Of a stretch of DNA of 64,000 bases, positions 7,163-16,552 are shown piece after piece (position 1 is the first letter of the stretch; each line of letters begins with the position of its first letter). This stretch comes from Fusobacterium nucleatum_L (GTDB lineage: Bacteria > Fusobacteriota > Fusobacteriia > Fusobacteriales > Fusobacteriaceae): positions 992,001 through 1,056,000 of the forward strand of contig NZ_CP077172.1 in assembly GCF_050231725.1 (NCBI RefSeq), in the 5' to 3' direction. The notes below the pieces were generated by a model. It was not told where the DNA came from. It was given only the letters and a program-made list of their open reading frames with translations, and made no database searches. A program made the translations under genes and the position numbers.

Positions 7163-8026
7163 TTAAGATTTTCGTTTTGGAAGTATCATACAAATTGCTG
7201 CTGATAAAATTACTAAAATAATTCCAATTATTGAAAGAAAATTAAGTTTTTCCCCTAATATCAAAACAGCAAATAAAATACCAAATACTGGTTCTAAAGC
7301 AAGAAATATTCCACTTTTACTTGCTTCACTTCTTTCAAGTCCTTTGTTCCAAAACCATCCTGCTCCTATACTACACCCAACTATTAAATACAAAAGAGCT
7401 ATAATTCCTTTCAATGAATAGTATATTTCCCAATTTTTCACTAAAAATAGCATTATTGGTAAAGCAAATATTGTTCCTAATTGGATAGTTAATGCTGTAT
7501 AATAATTTGAGTTTATTTTTGTAAGTATTTTTTTTGAAAGTTGAACCCAAAATGAAACCACTATTGTAGATAAAAATACTAAAAAACATCCAAAGAAAGA
7601 TACGTTTTCTAATGCTGAAACCCTCACTGTTAATGCTACTCCCAAAAAGGCTATAATACCTAAGAAAAAAACAATAGGAGAAGTTTTTTCTTTAAAAAAT
7701 ATAAATCCAATCATTGTTATCATAATAGGTTCAATTCCTATAATTGTTGTTGCACTTGAAGCAGATGTAAAACTAAGCCCTATAAACTGTAACATTGAAG
7801 TGAGAGGATATGTTAAAATTCCTAAAAGAATTAACGTAAAAAAATCTTTTCTGTTAATTGTTTCTTTTTCTTGACGCATAAAAGAAATAGTTACAGGCAA
7901 TAAAATTATACTTGCAAATATATATCTGAGAGCTACTACTAAGGATGGATCAAACATATTATAAGCAATTTTTCCTGCAATAAATGATGTACCCCATAAA
8001 AATGAAGCTATTAAAAGATATATCAT
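7163..8026 (-). CDS. EamA/DMT-family transporter
   Basis: A 287-residue integral membrane protein with ten predicted membrane segments arranged as two EamA repeats. Typical signatures are FLWGTSFIAGKIAYN at the N-terminus, ALRYIFASIILLP, SATTIIGIEPIMITMIGFIF, and the second-repeat counterpart GIFLALEPVFGILFAVLILGEKLN. Family members export or import metabolites such as amino acids or nucleosides; the substrate is unknown. The start is taken at ATG 8026, eight bases after GGAGG, not at the upstream TTG. Single gene with its own terminator. Confidence 0.85.
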   Translation of the reverse strand: MIYLLIASFLWGTSFIAGKIAYNMFDPSLVVALRYIFASIILLPVTISFMRQEKETINRKDFFTLILLGILTYPLTSMLQFIGLSFTSASSATTIIGIEPIMITMIGFIFFKEKTSPIVFFLGIIAFLGVALTVRVSALENVSFFGCFLVFLSTIVVSFWVQLSKKILTKINSNYYTALTIQLGTIFALPIMLFLVKNWEIYYSLKGIIALLYLIVGCSIGAGWFWNKGLERSEASKSGIFLALEPVFGILFAVLILGEKLNFLSIIGIILVILSAAICMILPKRKS

Positions 8027-8076
8027 AATTATCCCCTCCAAAAAAATTCTTTAAATTTTCTACTAATTTTATATTT

Positions 8077-9960
8077 TTATTTTATATTCATATGAGCAAT
8101 AATAAGAGTTATATCATTTGAAGTAACTCCACTTATTCTTGTAGCTTCTCCAATAGATAAAGGTCTTACTTCATCTAATCCTGCTCTTGCAATATTAGAT
8201 ATTCCCTTTATTTCATCATAGTTTATATTTTCAGGTATATACATATGTTCTAATTTTTTAAATTTTTCTATCTGTTTATTTTCTCTTTCTATAAAAACTT
8301 CATATTTAATCATAGTTTCAATTTGATTTTTTATAAAATCTTCATAGTCATTTAAATTTAAAAATACTTTTAAATCATCGTAACTTACATCTTTTATCTT
8401 TAAAATTTCAGAAGCTTTAACACCTTTTACAAATCTTTCTTCTATATCTAAACTTTCTAAAAAGTTGTTCGCTTCATTCATACTAACAGAAATGTTTTTT
8501 AAATTATTAATCTCTGTATACACATAATTAATAGATTTTTCTAAAAACTCAATTTTATCTTTATCAATAATCCCAACTTCTTTTATTTTGTCAAATAATC
8601 TCATAAAAGCATTATCATATCTTAAAGTCAATCTATATTCTGCTCTCGAAGGTAACACTCTATATGGCTCAGGAGTTTTCTTATGTATTAAATCATCAAT
8701 TAATACTCCAATATATGCTTCACTTCTATCTATTATTACAGGTTTTTCACCTTTTAATTTCTTAGCTGCATTCACTCCTGCAATAAATCCTTGTGCTGCT
8801 GCTTCTTCATAACCAGAAGTTCCATTTATTTGCCCTGAAAAAAATAGACCTGAGATTTTTTTATTTTCTAAACTTGGATAAAGTTGGCTTGCAGGTGCAT
8901 AGTCATATTCAACAGCATAACCATGTCTCATTATTTTAGCATTTTCTAAGCCTTTAATTGTTCTTAAAATTTTTTCTTGAACAAAAGGTGGCATAGCTGT
9001 TGTAAGCCCGTTTACATAGATTTCATCAGAATTTTCAGATTCTAATTCTAAAAATATTTGGTGTTTTGCCTTTTCTGGAAAATTTAAAACCTTTCTATCT
9101 ATTGAAGGACAATGTCTAGGACCGTGAGTATTTACCATTCCACTAACTATTGGAGAAAATTTCATCATTTCTTGTATAACTTCAATAGTTTCTTCTGAAG
9201 TATATGTAAGCCAAGTAGGAACAGTATTATTCTTTTCTTTCTTAGTAAAAAGTGAAAAATATCTTGGATGTTCTTCTCCTCTTAATTCTTCTAATTGAGA
9301 AAAATCAATAGTCTTTCTATCCAATCTTGGAGGTGTTGCAGTTTGATATCTTTCTATTTTTACTCCTAATTCTCTTAAACTATCTGATAATTTTTCAGCA
9401 GATGTTTCTCCTTGTCTACCAGCAGAATAAGTTACATCTCCTATTACTATTTTTCCTTTTAAAAAAGTTCCTGTTGCTAAAACTATTGACTTAGCATTAT
9501 AAATTATTCCTAATATTGTTTTTACACCAGTTACTTTTTTTTCATAACTTGAATTTTGTGAATCTTCTATATCCTCCACTAAAATTTCTTCTACACAATC
9601 TTGAATTAAACTTATATTTTCAGTTTTTTCAAGTTTTTCTCTCATTTTTCTTCTATATTGATATTTATCTGCCTGTCCTCTTGTAATTCTTGCTGCAGGT
9701 CCTTTACTTGTGTTCAAGTCTTTTAATTGAAGATTAAATTCATCTATATGTCTTCCCATTTCTCCACCAAGAATATCTATTTCTGTTACAAGGTTACTTT
9801 TTCCTGGTCCTCCTATTGAAGGGTTACAAGACATCATTGAAATTGTATCTAAATATAGAGTTATAAGGGCTGTTTTATTCCCAAGTCTTGCACTTGCTAG
9901 TGCTGCTTCCACTCCTGCATGACCTGCCCCCACAACTATAACATCATAATCCTTATCCAT
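8077..9960 (-). CDS. mnmG: tRNA uridine-34 5-carboxymethylaminomethyl modification enzyme MnmG (GidA)
   Basis: A 627-residue FAD protein that works with MnmE to install the cmnm5 group on the wobble uridine of several tRNAs. The FAD-binding loop is GAGHAGVEAALASARLG (residues 11-27). MMSCNPSIGGPGKSNLV, GRQGETSAEKLSDSLRELG, GPRHCPSIDRK and SGQINGTSGYEEAAAQG are highly conserved MnmG segments; the C-terminal helical domain ends with ARAGLDEVRPLSIGEATRIS. It lies 260 bp downstream of mnmE, separated by a palindromic repeat element. Confidence 0.97.
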   Translation of the reverse strand: MDKDYDVIVVGAGHAGVEAALASARLGNKTALITLYLDTISMMSCNPSIGGPGKSNLVTEIDILGGEMGRHIDEFNLQLKDLNTSKGPAARITRGQADKYQYRRKMREKLEKTENISLIQDCVEEILVEDIEDSQNSSYEKKVTGVKTILGIIYNAKSIVLATGTFLKGKIVIGDVTYSAGRQGETSAEKLSDSLRELGVKIERYQTATPPRLDRKTIDFSQLEELRGEEHPRYFSLFTKKEKNNTVPTWLTYTSEETIEVIQEMMKFSPIVSGMVNTHGPRHCPSIDRKVLNFPEKAKHQIFLELESENSDEIYVNGLTTAMPPFVQEKILRTIKGLENAKIMRHGYAVEYDYAPASQLYPSLENKKISGLFFSGQINGTSGYEEAAAQGFIAGVNAAKKLKGEKPVIIDRSEAYIGVLIDDLIHKKTPEPYRVLPSRAEYRLTLRYDNAFMRLFDKIKEVGIIDKDKIEFLEKSINYVYTEINNLKNISVSMNEANNFLESLDIEERFVKGVKASEILKIKDVSYDDLKVFLNLNDYEDFIKNQIETMIKYEVFIERENKQIEKFKKLEHMYIPENINYDEIKGISNIARAGLDEVRPLSIGEATRISGVTSNDITLIIAHMNIK

Positions 9961-10009
9961 TTCTTTTACTCATCTTCTTCCTTTTCTACATATATTCATA
10001 TTAAATGTG

Positions 10010-10215
10010 AAAATAGTTAAATAATTATTTGAAAAATTTTTCTTGAAAGTAAATTTACATAAGGTTTAAATTAGACTACTGCGATGTCCATTATTGTTGA
10101 GAGAGCATTTTGGAGCTCACGAAACACTAATGGCTATCAAGTAGTCTTAATTATAGTGAGAAATATTAAATATTTTTTTCAAGAAAAATTAATATAATTT
10201 GTTAAAAACTATTTT
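10010..10215. repeat. Long palindromic intergenic element (family B) with a 73-bp hairpin nested inside
   Basis: AAAATAGTT (10010-10018) and AACTATTTT (10207-10215) are inverted ends. AATTTTTCTTGAAA (10035-10048) and TTTCAAGAAAAATT (10177-10190) are perfect 14-bp inner arms. The centre is a family A hairpin at 10074-10146. It begins five bases after the mnmE stop codon and fills the gap to mnmG. Confidence 0.75.
10074..10146 (+). repeat. Family A 73-bp hairpin repeat, copy 1
   Basis: Ends GACTACT and AGTAGTC pair perfectly. Inner arms TCCATTA and TAATGG, and GAGC with GCTC, give an extended imperfect hairpin. The same 73-bp unit recurs at 34544-34616, 51066-51138 and 54966-55038. Confidence 0.85.
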
Positions 10216-10220
10216 TATAT

Positions 10221-11588
10221 TTATTTTCCCACACAGAAATTACTAAATATGTGGTCTAGTAAATCTTCACTTGAAATTTCTCCTGTAACTTCTGATAAAG
10301 AATCTAATGCATCTTTTATATCTACAGCCATTAAATCCATAGGTAAGCCCATATCAATAGTTTCTATAATATTTAAAAGTGCTTCGTTTGTCTTTTCAAG
10401 TGCTGACTTATGTCTAACATTTGTAATAACTAATTTTTGTGAGCTATCTTCCACATTTTCATTCATAATATATTTATAGATTTCATCTTCTAAGTTATCA
10501 ATTCCTATCTTTGAAAGTGCCGATATTTCTATCCATTTATCTATTTTAGGAAATTTAGATAAATCTATATTTTTCTTTATATCTATTTTATTTAAGATTC
10601 CTATAACCTTATCAGTATTGATAATGTCATAAATTCTAAAGTCTTCTTCATCTATTTCTCTTGAAGTATCTATCACATAAAGTATCAAATCAGCACTGTT
10701 AATAAGTTCTTTTGATTTCTCTACTCCAATATTTTCAACAATATCATCTGTATTTCTAATTCCTGCTGTATCAACTAGTAATAGTGGTATTCCATTTATA
10801 TTTATAACTTCCTCTATTATATCCCTTGTTGTTCCAGGAATATGAGTTACTATGGCTCTATCTTCTCTCAATAAAGAATTTAATATACTTGATTTTCCAA
10901 CATTTGGTTTACCTATAATGGCAGTTTTTATTCCATCTTTTATAATTTTTCCCTTATCATAAGATGAAACTAAATCCTTTATTTCAGCTGAAGCTTTTTT
11001 TAGATTTTCAACTAAATTTTCTGGAACAGGGTCATCTATTCCTTCTTCAGGATAATCTAAAACTACATTTATATGTGCTGCTAAATCTAAAACTGATTTT
11101 TTTATTATAGCAATCTTATCTCTTAAATCTCCTCTAAGCTGATTTAAAGATAAAGACAGAGATTTCTCTGTCTTTCCATGTATTACATCTATTACAGCTT
11201 CTGCTTGTGTTAAATCTATTCTTCCATTTAAAAAAGCTCTTTTAGTAAATTCTCCAATCTCTGCAATTCTCGCACCATTTTTTAAAACTACTTCCAATAC
11301 TTTTTCTGTAACAAGATAACCACCATGACAGTTTATTTCAATTATATCTTCTCTTGTATAAGTATTTGGTGCCTTCATGATGCTAACTAAAACTTCATCA
11401 ACTATATGTTCATTATCAATAATATGACCGTAATTGATTGAATAATTTTTTAATTCACTAACTTTTTTATTTTTAGGTCTGAATATTTTTTCAAGTATAT
11501 TAAGAGAATCTTGCCCAGACATTCTAACTATACTAATTCCACCTTCACCTCTTGGAGTGGAAATAGCAGCAATAGTATCTAATAACAT
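10221..11588 (-). CDS. mnmE: tRNA modification GTPase MnmE (TrmE)
   Basis: A 455-residue GTPase partner of MnmG. Residues 1-118 form the N-terminal tetrahydrofolate-binding domain (DTIAAISTPRGEGGISIVRM; NGRIDLTQAEAVIDVI follows). The G domain carries G1 GKPNVGKS (226-233), G3 DTAG and G4 NKID. The C-terminus FCVGK supplies the conserved Cys of the CxGK motif. Length is standard. It follows jag in the rpmH-rnpA-yidD-yidC-jag-mnmE order found beside many bacterial origins. Confidence 0.97.
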   Translation of the reverse strand: MLLDTIAAISTPRGEGGISIVRMSGQDSLNILEKIFRPKNKKVSELKNYSINYGHIIDNEHIVDEVLVSIMKAPNTYTREDIIEINCHGGYLVTEKVLEVVLKNGARIAEIGEFTKRAFLNGRIDLTQAEAVIDVIHGKTEKSLSLSLNQLRGDLRDKIAIIKKSVLDLAAHINVVLDYPEEGIDDPVPENLVENLKKASAEIKDLVSSYDKGKIIKDGIKTAIIGKPNVGKSSILNSLLREDRAIVTHIPGTTRDIIEEVININGIPLLLVDTAGIRNTDDIVENIGVEKSKELINSADLILYVIDTSREIDEEDFRIYDIINTDKVIGILNKIDIKKNIDLSKFPKIDKWIEISALSKIGIDNLEDEIYKYIMNENVEDSSQKLVITNVRHKSALEKTNEALLNIIETIDMGLPMDLMAVDIKDALDSLSEVTGEISSEDLLDHIFSNFCVGK

Positions 11589-11607
11589 TACTCTTAACCT
11601 CTCTTTT

Positions 11608-12333
11608 CTATTTTTTTTTCTTAATAACTATATATCTTTTTGGATCTCTACCTTCACTATATGTGTCTAAATCTGGATATTTGTTTACAATTTCATGAAT
11701 AATTTTTCTTTCTCTTGGTGGCATAGCATTAAGTCTAACTGTTTTTCCATATTTAGAAACTTTTTCTGCCATTCTTTTAGCTAAAACTCTTAGAGTTTCA
11801 TTTCTTTTTTCTTTAAATTTTTCAACATCTATTTCAATTCTACAATTTTTTATCATGGAATTTAAAAGATATTCAAAACTATTTAAAGTTTTTCCTTTTT
11901 GACCTATAATAAGAGCATTGTCTTTTCCAAAAAATTCAACAACATAAGCTCTTTCTTTTATTCTTTTTAATTTAAACTTTATATCTAACTTCATTTTTTC
12001 AACAAAAAAAGATACTTTTTCAGTTATTTCTTTTTCAAGTTCTGTATTTTCTATATTGTTTTTATGAGAAGTTTCAACTTTCTCTATTTTTTCTTGTTTT
12101 TCTTTTTTGGGATTTTTTTCTACTTTTGGAGTCTGAGTTTTTGTCTTTATAGAAACTTCATATAATCCAGGTTCTGTTCCAAGTAGTCCAAAAAATTTTT
12201 TACGAGGTTTTTCTTTCTCAATTATTTCAACTTCTTCATTTTCATTAAGTTCAACCCCTAAAATATTTAATGCTCTTTTAAGGGCTTTTTCTTTATCAAT
12301 AGCTTTTATCTCTATTGTTTTTTCATTACCCAT
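11608..12333 (-). CDS. jag: RNA-binding protein Jag/KhpB (Jag-N, KH, R3H)
   Basis: A 241-residue RNA-binding protein. Residues 1-50 form the Jag-N domain (IEIKAIDKEKALKRALNILG), residues 60-105 are a Lys/Glu-rich linker, residues 110-185 a KH-like domain including LIIGQKGKTLNSFEYLLNSM, and the end carries the R3H motif RERKIIHEIVNKYPDLDTYS. Jag/KhpB acts in RNA binding and cell-envelope control in Firmicutes and is almost always next to yidC. It starts one base after the yidC stop codon. Confidence 0.92.
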   Translation of the reverse strand: MGNEKTIEIKAIDKEKALKRALNILGVELNENEEVEIIEKEKPRKKFFGLLGTEPGLYEVSIKTKTQTPKVEKNPKKEKQEKIEKVETSHKNNIENTELEKEITEKVSFFVEKMKLDIKFKLKRIKERAYVVEFFGKDNALIIGQKGKTLNSFEYLLNSMIKNCRIEIDVEKFKEKRNETLRVLAKRMAEKVSKYGKTVRLNAMPPRERKIIHEIVNKYPDLDTYSEGRDPKRYIVIKKKK

Positions 12334-12334
12334 A

Positions 12335-12952
12335 CTAAGCTCCTTTTTTCATTATGAAATATTGTTGAATAACAGCTATTAAACTTGATGTTAACCAATA
12401 AAGTTGTAATCCTGAAGGCATTTTATATGAAATCATTATCATCATTATTGGAAAAACATACATCATATTTTTCATTTGTGGATTATCAGATGTTCCCATT
12501 AATTTTTGTTGAAGAAACGACACAGCTCCATTTAAAACTGGTAATATATAAAACGGATCAGGGTCTGCAAGTCTCATCCATAGGAATGAAGAATCAACTG
12601 GAATAATACCACTTCTTAATACTCCGAATAATGCAAATAATATAGGAAGTTGTACTAATATTGGTAAGCATCCACCTAAAGGATTAACTTTATGTTCTTT
12701 GTAAAGTTCCATAGTTTTTATATTTAACATTTGTTTATCGTTTGCATATTTTTGTTTTATTTTTTCTAATTCAGGTTGAAGTTTTTTCATTTCTTTCATT
12801 GACTTATCTTGTTTTAATGTCAAAGGTAATAATAATATTTTTATTAAAATTGTAACAATTATTATTGAAATACCAAAGTTTCCTACATATTTATCTGTGG
12901 TATTCAATAAAAGTGCTAAAAATTGTTTTAGTAAATTGTAAATATAACTCAT
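12335..12952 (-). CDS. yidC: Membrane protein insertase YidC (short form)
   Basis: A 205-residue YidC/Oxa1 core, which inserts proteins into the cytoplasmic membrane. It lacks the large periplasmic domain of the Gram-negative proteobacterial protein and resembles the Gram-positive type, although no lipobox is visible. Core features are TILIKILLLPLTLKQDKSMKEMKKLQPELEKI (TM1 and the cytoplasmic coiled loop), NPLGGCLPILVQLPILFALF and the final PSGLQLYWLTSSLIAVIQQY. The start overlaps yidD by four bases (ATGA). Confidence 0.93.
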   Translation of the reverse strand: MSYIYNLLKQFLALLLNTTDKYVGNFGISIIIVTILIKILLLPLTLKQDKSMKEMKKLQPELEKIKQKYANDKQMLNIKTMELYKEHKVNPLGGCLPILVQLPILFALFGVLRSGIIPVDSSFLWMRLADPDPFYILPVLNGAVSFLQQKLMGTSDNPQMKNMMYVFPIMMIMISYKMPSGLQLYWLTSSLIAVIQQYFIMKKGA

Positions 12953-13197
12953 TCTTCCTTTTTTCCCTCCGAATTTTTATTTTCTCTTTTTGGTACAGGA
13001 TCATATCCTCCTTCATGAAAAGGATGGCATTTTAGTATCCTTTTTACTCCTAAATAACTACCTTTTATAGCCCCATATTCCTTTATTGCTTCTAATGTGT
13101 ATTGAGAACATGTTGGGTAGAATCTACATTTAGCCGGAAACATTGGAGAAATAAATTTTTGATAAAATCTAATCAATAATATTAATATTTTTTTCAT
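12949..13197 (-). CDS. yidD: Membrane protein insertion efficiency factor YidD
   Basis: An 82-residue protein with the invariant YidD core: IRFYQKFISPMFPAKCRFYP, TCSQYTLEAIKEYG and ILKCHPFHEGGYDPVP. The family helps YidC-dependent insertion. The C-terminus is short and charged. It overlaps yidC by four bases and lies eight bases after rnpA, so these genes are translated as a block. Confidence 0.95.
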   Translation of the reverse strand: MKKILILLIRFYQKFISPMFPAKCRFYPTCSQYTLEAIKEYGAIKGSYLGVKRILKCHPFHEGGYDPVPKRENKNSEGKKEE

Positions 13198-13205
13198 TTT
13201 TATTC

Positions 13206-13541
13206 CTAAATAATCTTAGAATTTTTTAAAATTCTATTTAAATCTTTTTCAATATCTTGGTATTTTAAATTTTCTATATTTTCTCCAAATTTCTTCTTAG
13301 CTACTATAATTATATCATAATTGTCATTTAATTTATCTATATTTAATCTTATATACTCTCTAAAAAGTCTTTTAATTCTATTTCTACAAAAAGCTTTTCC
13401 TACTTTTTTACTAGCAATAAAACCAAATCTTGAATTTTCTAACTTATTTTTATTAAAAAAAATAAGAGAGTAATTACCAAAATATTTATTTCCAAGATTG
13501 TATATATTTTGAAACTCTCCATTCTTTTTTAAAGTATTCAT
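13206..13541 (-). CDS. rnpA: Ribonuclease P protein component
   Basis: A small basic protein (111 residues) that joins the RNase P RNA to mature tRNA 5' ends. The family signature is GFIASKKVGKAFCRNRIKRLFREYIR, where the RNR motif is intact, and the N-terminal LKKNGEFQNIYNLGNKYFGN segment is typical. ATG 13541 sits five bases from GGAG; the ATG one codon earlier (13544) is possible but closer than usual. It follows rpmH, with a hairpin terminator between them. Confidence 0.93.
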   Translation of the reverse strand: MNTLKKNGEFQNIYNLGNKYFGNYSLIFFNKNKLENSRFGFIASKKVGKAFCRNRIKRLFREYIRLNIDKLNDNYDIIIVAKKKFGENIENLKYQDIEKDLNRILKNSKII

Positions 13542-13572
13542 CATGTCTCCAAAAATTTATTCTAGGTAAAAA

Positions 13573-13591
13573 CCCAGTGTTGTTCACTGGG
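13573..13591 (-). terminator. Hairpin between rpmH and rnpA
   Basis: CCCAGTG (13573-13579) and CACTGGG (13585-13591) with a 5-base loop, followed on the minus strand by TTTTTACC. It lies two bases after the rpmH stop, so it probably lowers rnpA transcription relative to the abundant ribosomal protein. Confidence 0.75.
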
Positions 13592-13593
13592 CT

Positions 13594-13728
13594 TTATGCT
13601 GATAATTTAGCTCTTCCTCTAACTCTTCTTCTTTTTAAAACTTTTCTTCCATTTTTAGTTGACATTCTAGCTCTAAAACCATGATCTTTTTTTCTTTTTC
13701 TTTGATTTGGTTGAAATGTTCTTTTCAT
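13594..13728 (-). CDS. rpmH: 50S ribosomal protein L34
   Basis: A 44-residue gene too short for routine ORF lists. The product begins MKRTFQPNQRKRKKDHGF, continues RARMSTKNGRKVLKRRRVRGR and ends AKLSA, which is an unmistakable L34. The ATG at 13728 has GGAGG shortly upstream (plus-strand CCTCC at 13741-13745). It is the first gene of the minus-strand block and marks the usual origin-proximal side. Confidence 0.97.
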   Translation of the reverse strand: MKRTFQPNQRKRKKDHGFRARMSTKNGRKVLKRRRVRGRAKLSA

Positions 13729-14359
13729 AATATATATTCACCTCCAAAAAACTACTATATTCAGTTTAGAATTTTACAAGTAATTTGATATTTTGTCAAG
13801 TATTTATTTATAGAATTAATAATAAAATTTTAAATTGCTATTATGTTTTTTGTAAATTATGTTATATGTAGTGAAATAAAAAAAAATTATGAACTGATTA
13901 AAATTTAGAATTTATGAAAAGAAAAAGAAGATATTTTTTTTATTAATTATTTTTGATAATATACAAAAGATGAAGATATTATTCTTAAATAGATTTTTAT
14001 ACTAAAAAAATTTTTTAGATTGATAATTAAAAGAAAATAATTTTATAAATATATTACTGTGAATATACATTTTATATTTTATTAATTTTCAGACATAAAA
14101 AAAAGTTAATATTTTACTCATTAGATTTTTAGGATATATAAAATTATTATTAACAATATACAAATAAAAAAAGATTTATTTTCAATTAATATTTTTAAGT
14201 GAGAAAATAGAAATTAGAAAATTTAATAAATTAAAATTCATTTTTTTATTATTGAATATATACAGAAATTATGCTAAAATTTCCTTGTAATATTTTTTTA
14301 TTTCTTATTATATACATATTTAAAAATATTACATTAACATAATTATATGGAGTGTTCAA
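13729..14359. other. AT-rich intergenic region, candidate replication origin (oriC)
   Basis: 631 bp without a gene, between divergent rpmH and the Rep-like gene. It is extremely AT-rich with long A and T runs. I found no match to the TTATCCACA DnaA box. A motif AATATACA or TATATACA recurs at about 13958, 14062, 14155, 14257 and 14309, the first four roughly 93-104 bp apart. Position and gene order argue for an origin; the sequence alone does not prove it. Confidence 0.5.
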
Positions 14360-16273
14360 ATGAAAAAAGAAAAAAATATACAAGATGAAGATAAAAAAAT
14401 ATTTGAAGTAATAGAAACAGAAAATTTTGAAGTTTCAAAAACAGGCTCTCTCGCTGATGATTTAATGAAATTTGAAAATATAAATGATGTAAAAATAGAA
14501 AATCAAGAAGTTCCAGATATTGAAGTTCAAGAAATATATATTAGAGAAACTGGAAACTATTTAAATTTACAAGAAAATTTTATTAATATTCCTATTGAAA
14601 TGATTTACTTTCCATTTTTTACTCCACAAAAACAAAATAAAAGAATAAATTTTAAATATACTTTTGAAGATTTGGGAGTAACTATGTATAGTACTCTTAT
14701 TCCAAAGGATAAAAAAGATAAAGTTTTTCAACCTTCTATCTTTGAAGAAAAGATTTATACATTTTTAATTTCGATGTATCAAGAAAAAACAAGTCAACAA
14801 ATTGACGAGAGTGAAGTTGCAATAGAGTTTGAAATATCAGATTTTATAGTTAACTTCTTAGGAAATAAAATGAATAGAGCTTATTATGCTAAAGTTGAGC
14901 AAGCTTTAAAAAATTTAAAAAATACTATTTATCAATTTGAAATTTCAAATCATACAAAATTTGGAAAAAATAAATTTGAAGATAGTTCTTTTCAACTTTT
15001 GAATTATCAAAAATTAAAAGTTGGTAAAAAAACTTTTTATAGAGTTGTATTAAATAAAAATATTGTAAACAAGATAAAAAGTAAAAGATATATAAAATAC
15101 AATACCAAAAATTTACTTGAAATTATGATAAAAGACCCAATAGCTTCAAGAATATATAAATATATAAGTAAAATAAGATATAAGAATAACAAAGGAGATA
15201 TAAATGTTAGAACTTTGGCAGCAATAATTCCATTAAAGATAGAACAAAGAGTTGAAAGAATAGTAAAAAATGGAGTCAAGGAATATTATTTGAATAGAAT
15301 GAAACCAGTTCTAACTAGAATTTTAAAGGCATTTGAAGTTTTATTAGAGTTAAATTATCTTACAAGTTTTGAGGAAAGATATGTAAAAAATGAAAATACT
15401 TATTATATAAGCTATGCCTTTAATAAAGAGAGAGACGGAGATTGCCATGTATCTGAATTTGTTAAAAAGACTGATAAAAATATTGTAAAAGAAAATTTAG
15501 ATGGTGTTGAAGAAATAATTGATGTCAATGCAGATATAGAATATCAAGATAATATTGAATATTTAATCAAAAAAGCTAAAGAAAATCCTAAAATTTCAGT
15601 AAAATGGAATGCTTGGGTAGATAAAAAAATTCAAAAGATTTTAAATGAAGATGGAGAAGAAATGTTAAAAAGAGTTTTAAACATTCTTATTCATATGGAT
15701 AAAAATATAGAAATAGGTTTACCTAATTATATTAGTGGAATATTGAAAAATATTGGAGGAAAAGGAAGTAAAAAAGTAAAAAATATAAATATGACTATCT
15801 TTGAAAATGTAAACAAAGGTAAAGGATTAAAAACTAAAAATCAGATAAAACAAGCAAGAAAAAAAGGAATGGAAAGAATTTCAAATTTTAAAGAGATTAT
15901 AAGTGAAAATAATTTTTTAGAAAATAAATCTGAAACAAAAACTGGAAAATTATTATTAGAAGGAAAATCTTTAAATTCTGATTTAGAATTAAATGAAAAC
16001 ATTGACAATGTAGATGAAAAAGTATACAATGCTGGTGAAAATAATTTAGATATTATTTTATCGAAATTTGATGAGACAACAAGAAATGAAATTGAAGAAA
16101 AAGCTTTAGAAAAAATAAAAAAAGAAATAGACAATAGCAATATAGATGTAATACTAAATGTAAAAAAATTCAGCAAAACTATGTATTATAAGATGATAGG
16201 TGCTACTATAATGGAAATTTTAAAAAGTGAATACCAAGAAATGTTTGAAGAAACAAACAAAAATGACAAATAA
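14360..16273 (+). CDS. Rep-like replication initiator protein in the dnaA position
   Basis: A 637-residue protein with no Walker A loop, so it is not DnaA. Residues 80-350 resemble plasmid Rep proteins of the replication initiator protein A / dual winged-helix type: a NIPIEMIYFPFFTPQKQ opening, FEEKIYTFLISMYQEK, an AYYAKVEQALKNLKNTIY helix, and a second module with DPIASRIYKYISKIRYKN and VLTRILKAFEVLLELNYLTS. The rest is Lys/Glu/Asn-rich and of low complexity. GGAGTG precedes ATG 14360. It faces rpmH across the candidate origin and leads into S4-recF-dciA-gyrB, the slot normally held by dnaA-dnaN. The family call is by pattern; the role as chromosomal initiator is inference. Confidence 0.55.
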   Translation: MKKEKNIQDEDKKIFEVIETENFEVSKTGSLADDLMKFENINDVKIENQEVPDIEVQEIYIRETGNYLNLQENFINIPIEMIYFPFFTPQKQNKRINFKYTFEDLGVTMYSTLIPKDKKDKVFQPSIFEEKIYTFLISMYQEKTSQQIDESEVAIEFEISDFIVNFLGNKMNRAYYAKVEQALKNLKNTIYQFEISNHTKFGKNKFEDSSFQLLNYQKLKVGKKTFYRVVLNKNIVNKIKSKRYIKYNTKNLLEIMIKDPIASRIYKYISKIRYKNNKGDINVRTLAAIIPLKIEQRVERIVKNGVKEYYLNRMKPVLTRILKAFEVLLELNYLTSFEERYVKNENTYYISYAFNKERDGDCHVSEFVKKTDKNIVKENLDGVEEIIDVNADIEYQDNIEYLIKKAKENPKISVKWNAWVDKKIQKILNEDGEEMLKRVLNILIHMDKNIEIGLPNYISGILKNIGGKGSKKVKNINMTIFENVNKGKGLKTKNQIKQARKKGMERISNFKEIISENNFLENKSETKTGKLLLEGKSLNSDLELNENIDNVDEKVYNAGENNLDIILSKFDETTRNEIEEKALEKIKKEIDNSNIDVILNVKKFSKTMYYKMIGATIMEILKSEYQEMFEETNKNDK

Positions 16274-16322
16274 CAAAAAATATGGTAAACTATAAGGCAG
16301 GCTTTTAATAAGGAAGTGAATT

Positions 16323-16538
16323 ATGAAAAATATAGAAAAAGTAAAAATCTCAACAGAATTTATAAAACTTGACCAATTTTTAAAATGGCTTGCTATTGTG
16401 GACAGTGGTTCTGATGCAAAACAAGTTATCTTAGATGGTAAAGTTAAGGTAAATGGTGAAGTAGAAATGAGAAGAGGAAGAAAAATTTATCCTGAATATA
16501 AGGTTGAAATTTTTGATAAAACTTATGTTGTGGAATAA
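16323..16538 (+). CDS. S4 domain RNA-binding protein (YaaA-like)
   Basis: A 71-residue protein that is nearly all S4 domain: FIKLDQFLKWLAIVDSGSDA, KQVILDGKVKVNGEVEMRRG and KIYPEYKVEIF. This small S4 protein is found just upstream of recF in many Firmicutes and related genomes. It binds RNA by family inference, with proposed links to ribosome assembly. GGAAGTGAATT precedes the ATG. It lies 49 bp after the Rep-like gene and 14 bp before recF. Confidence 0.88.
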   Translation: MKNIEKVKISTEFIKLDQFLKWLAIVDSGSDAKQVILDGKVKVNGEVEMRRGRKIYPEYKVEIFDKTYVVE

Positions 16539-16552
16539 GTTGAGGTGCTGGA

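Noticed and set aside
13741..14340. Standard DnaA boxes in the gap next to rpmH
   Set aside because: I searched by eye for TTATCCACA and near variants on both strands and found none.
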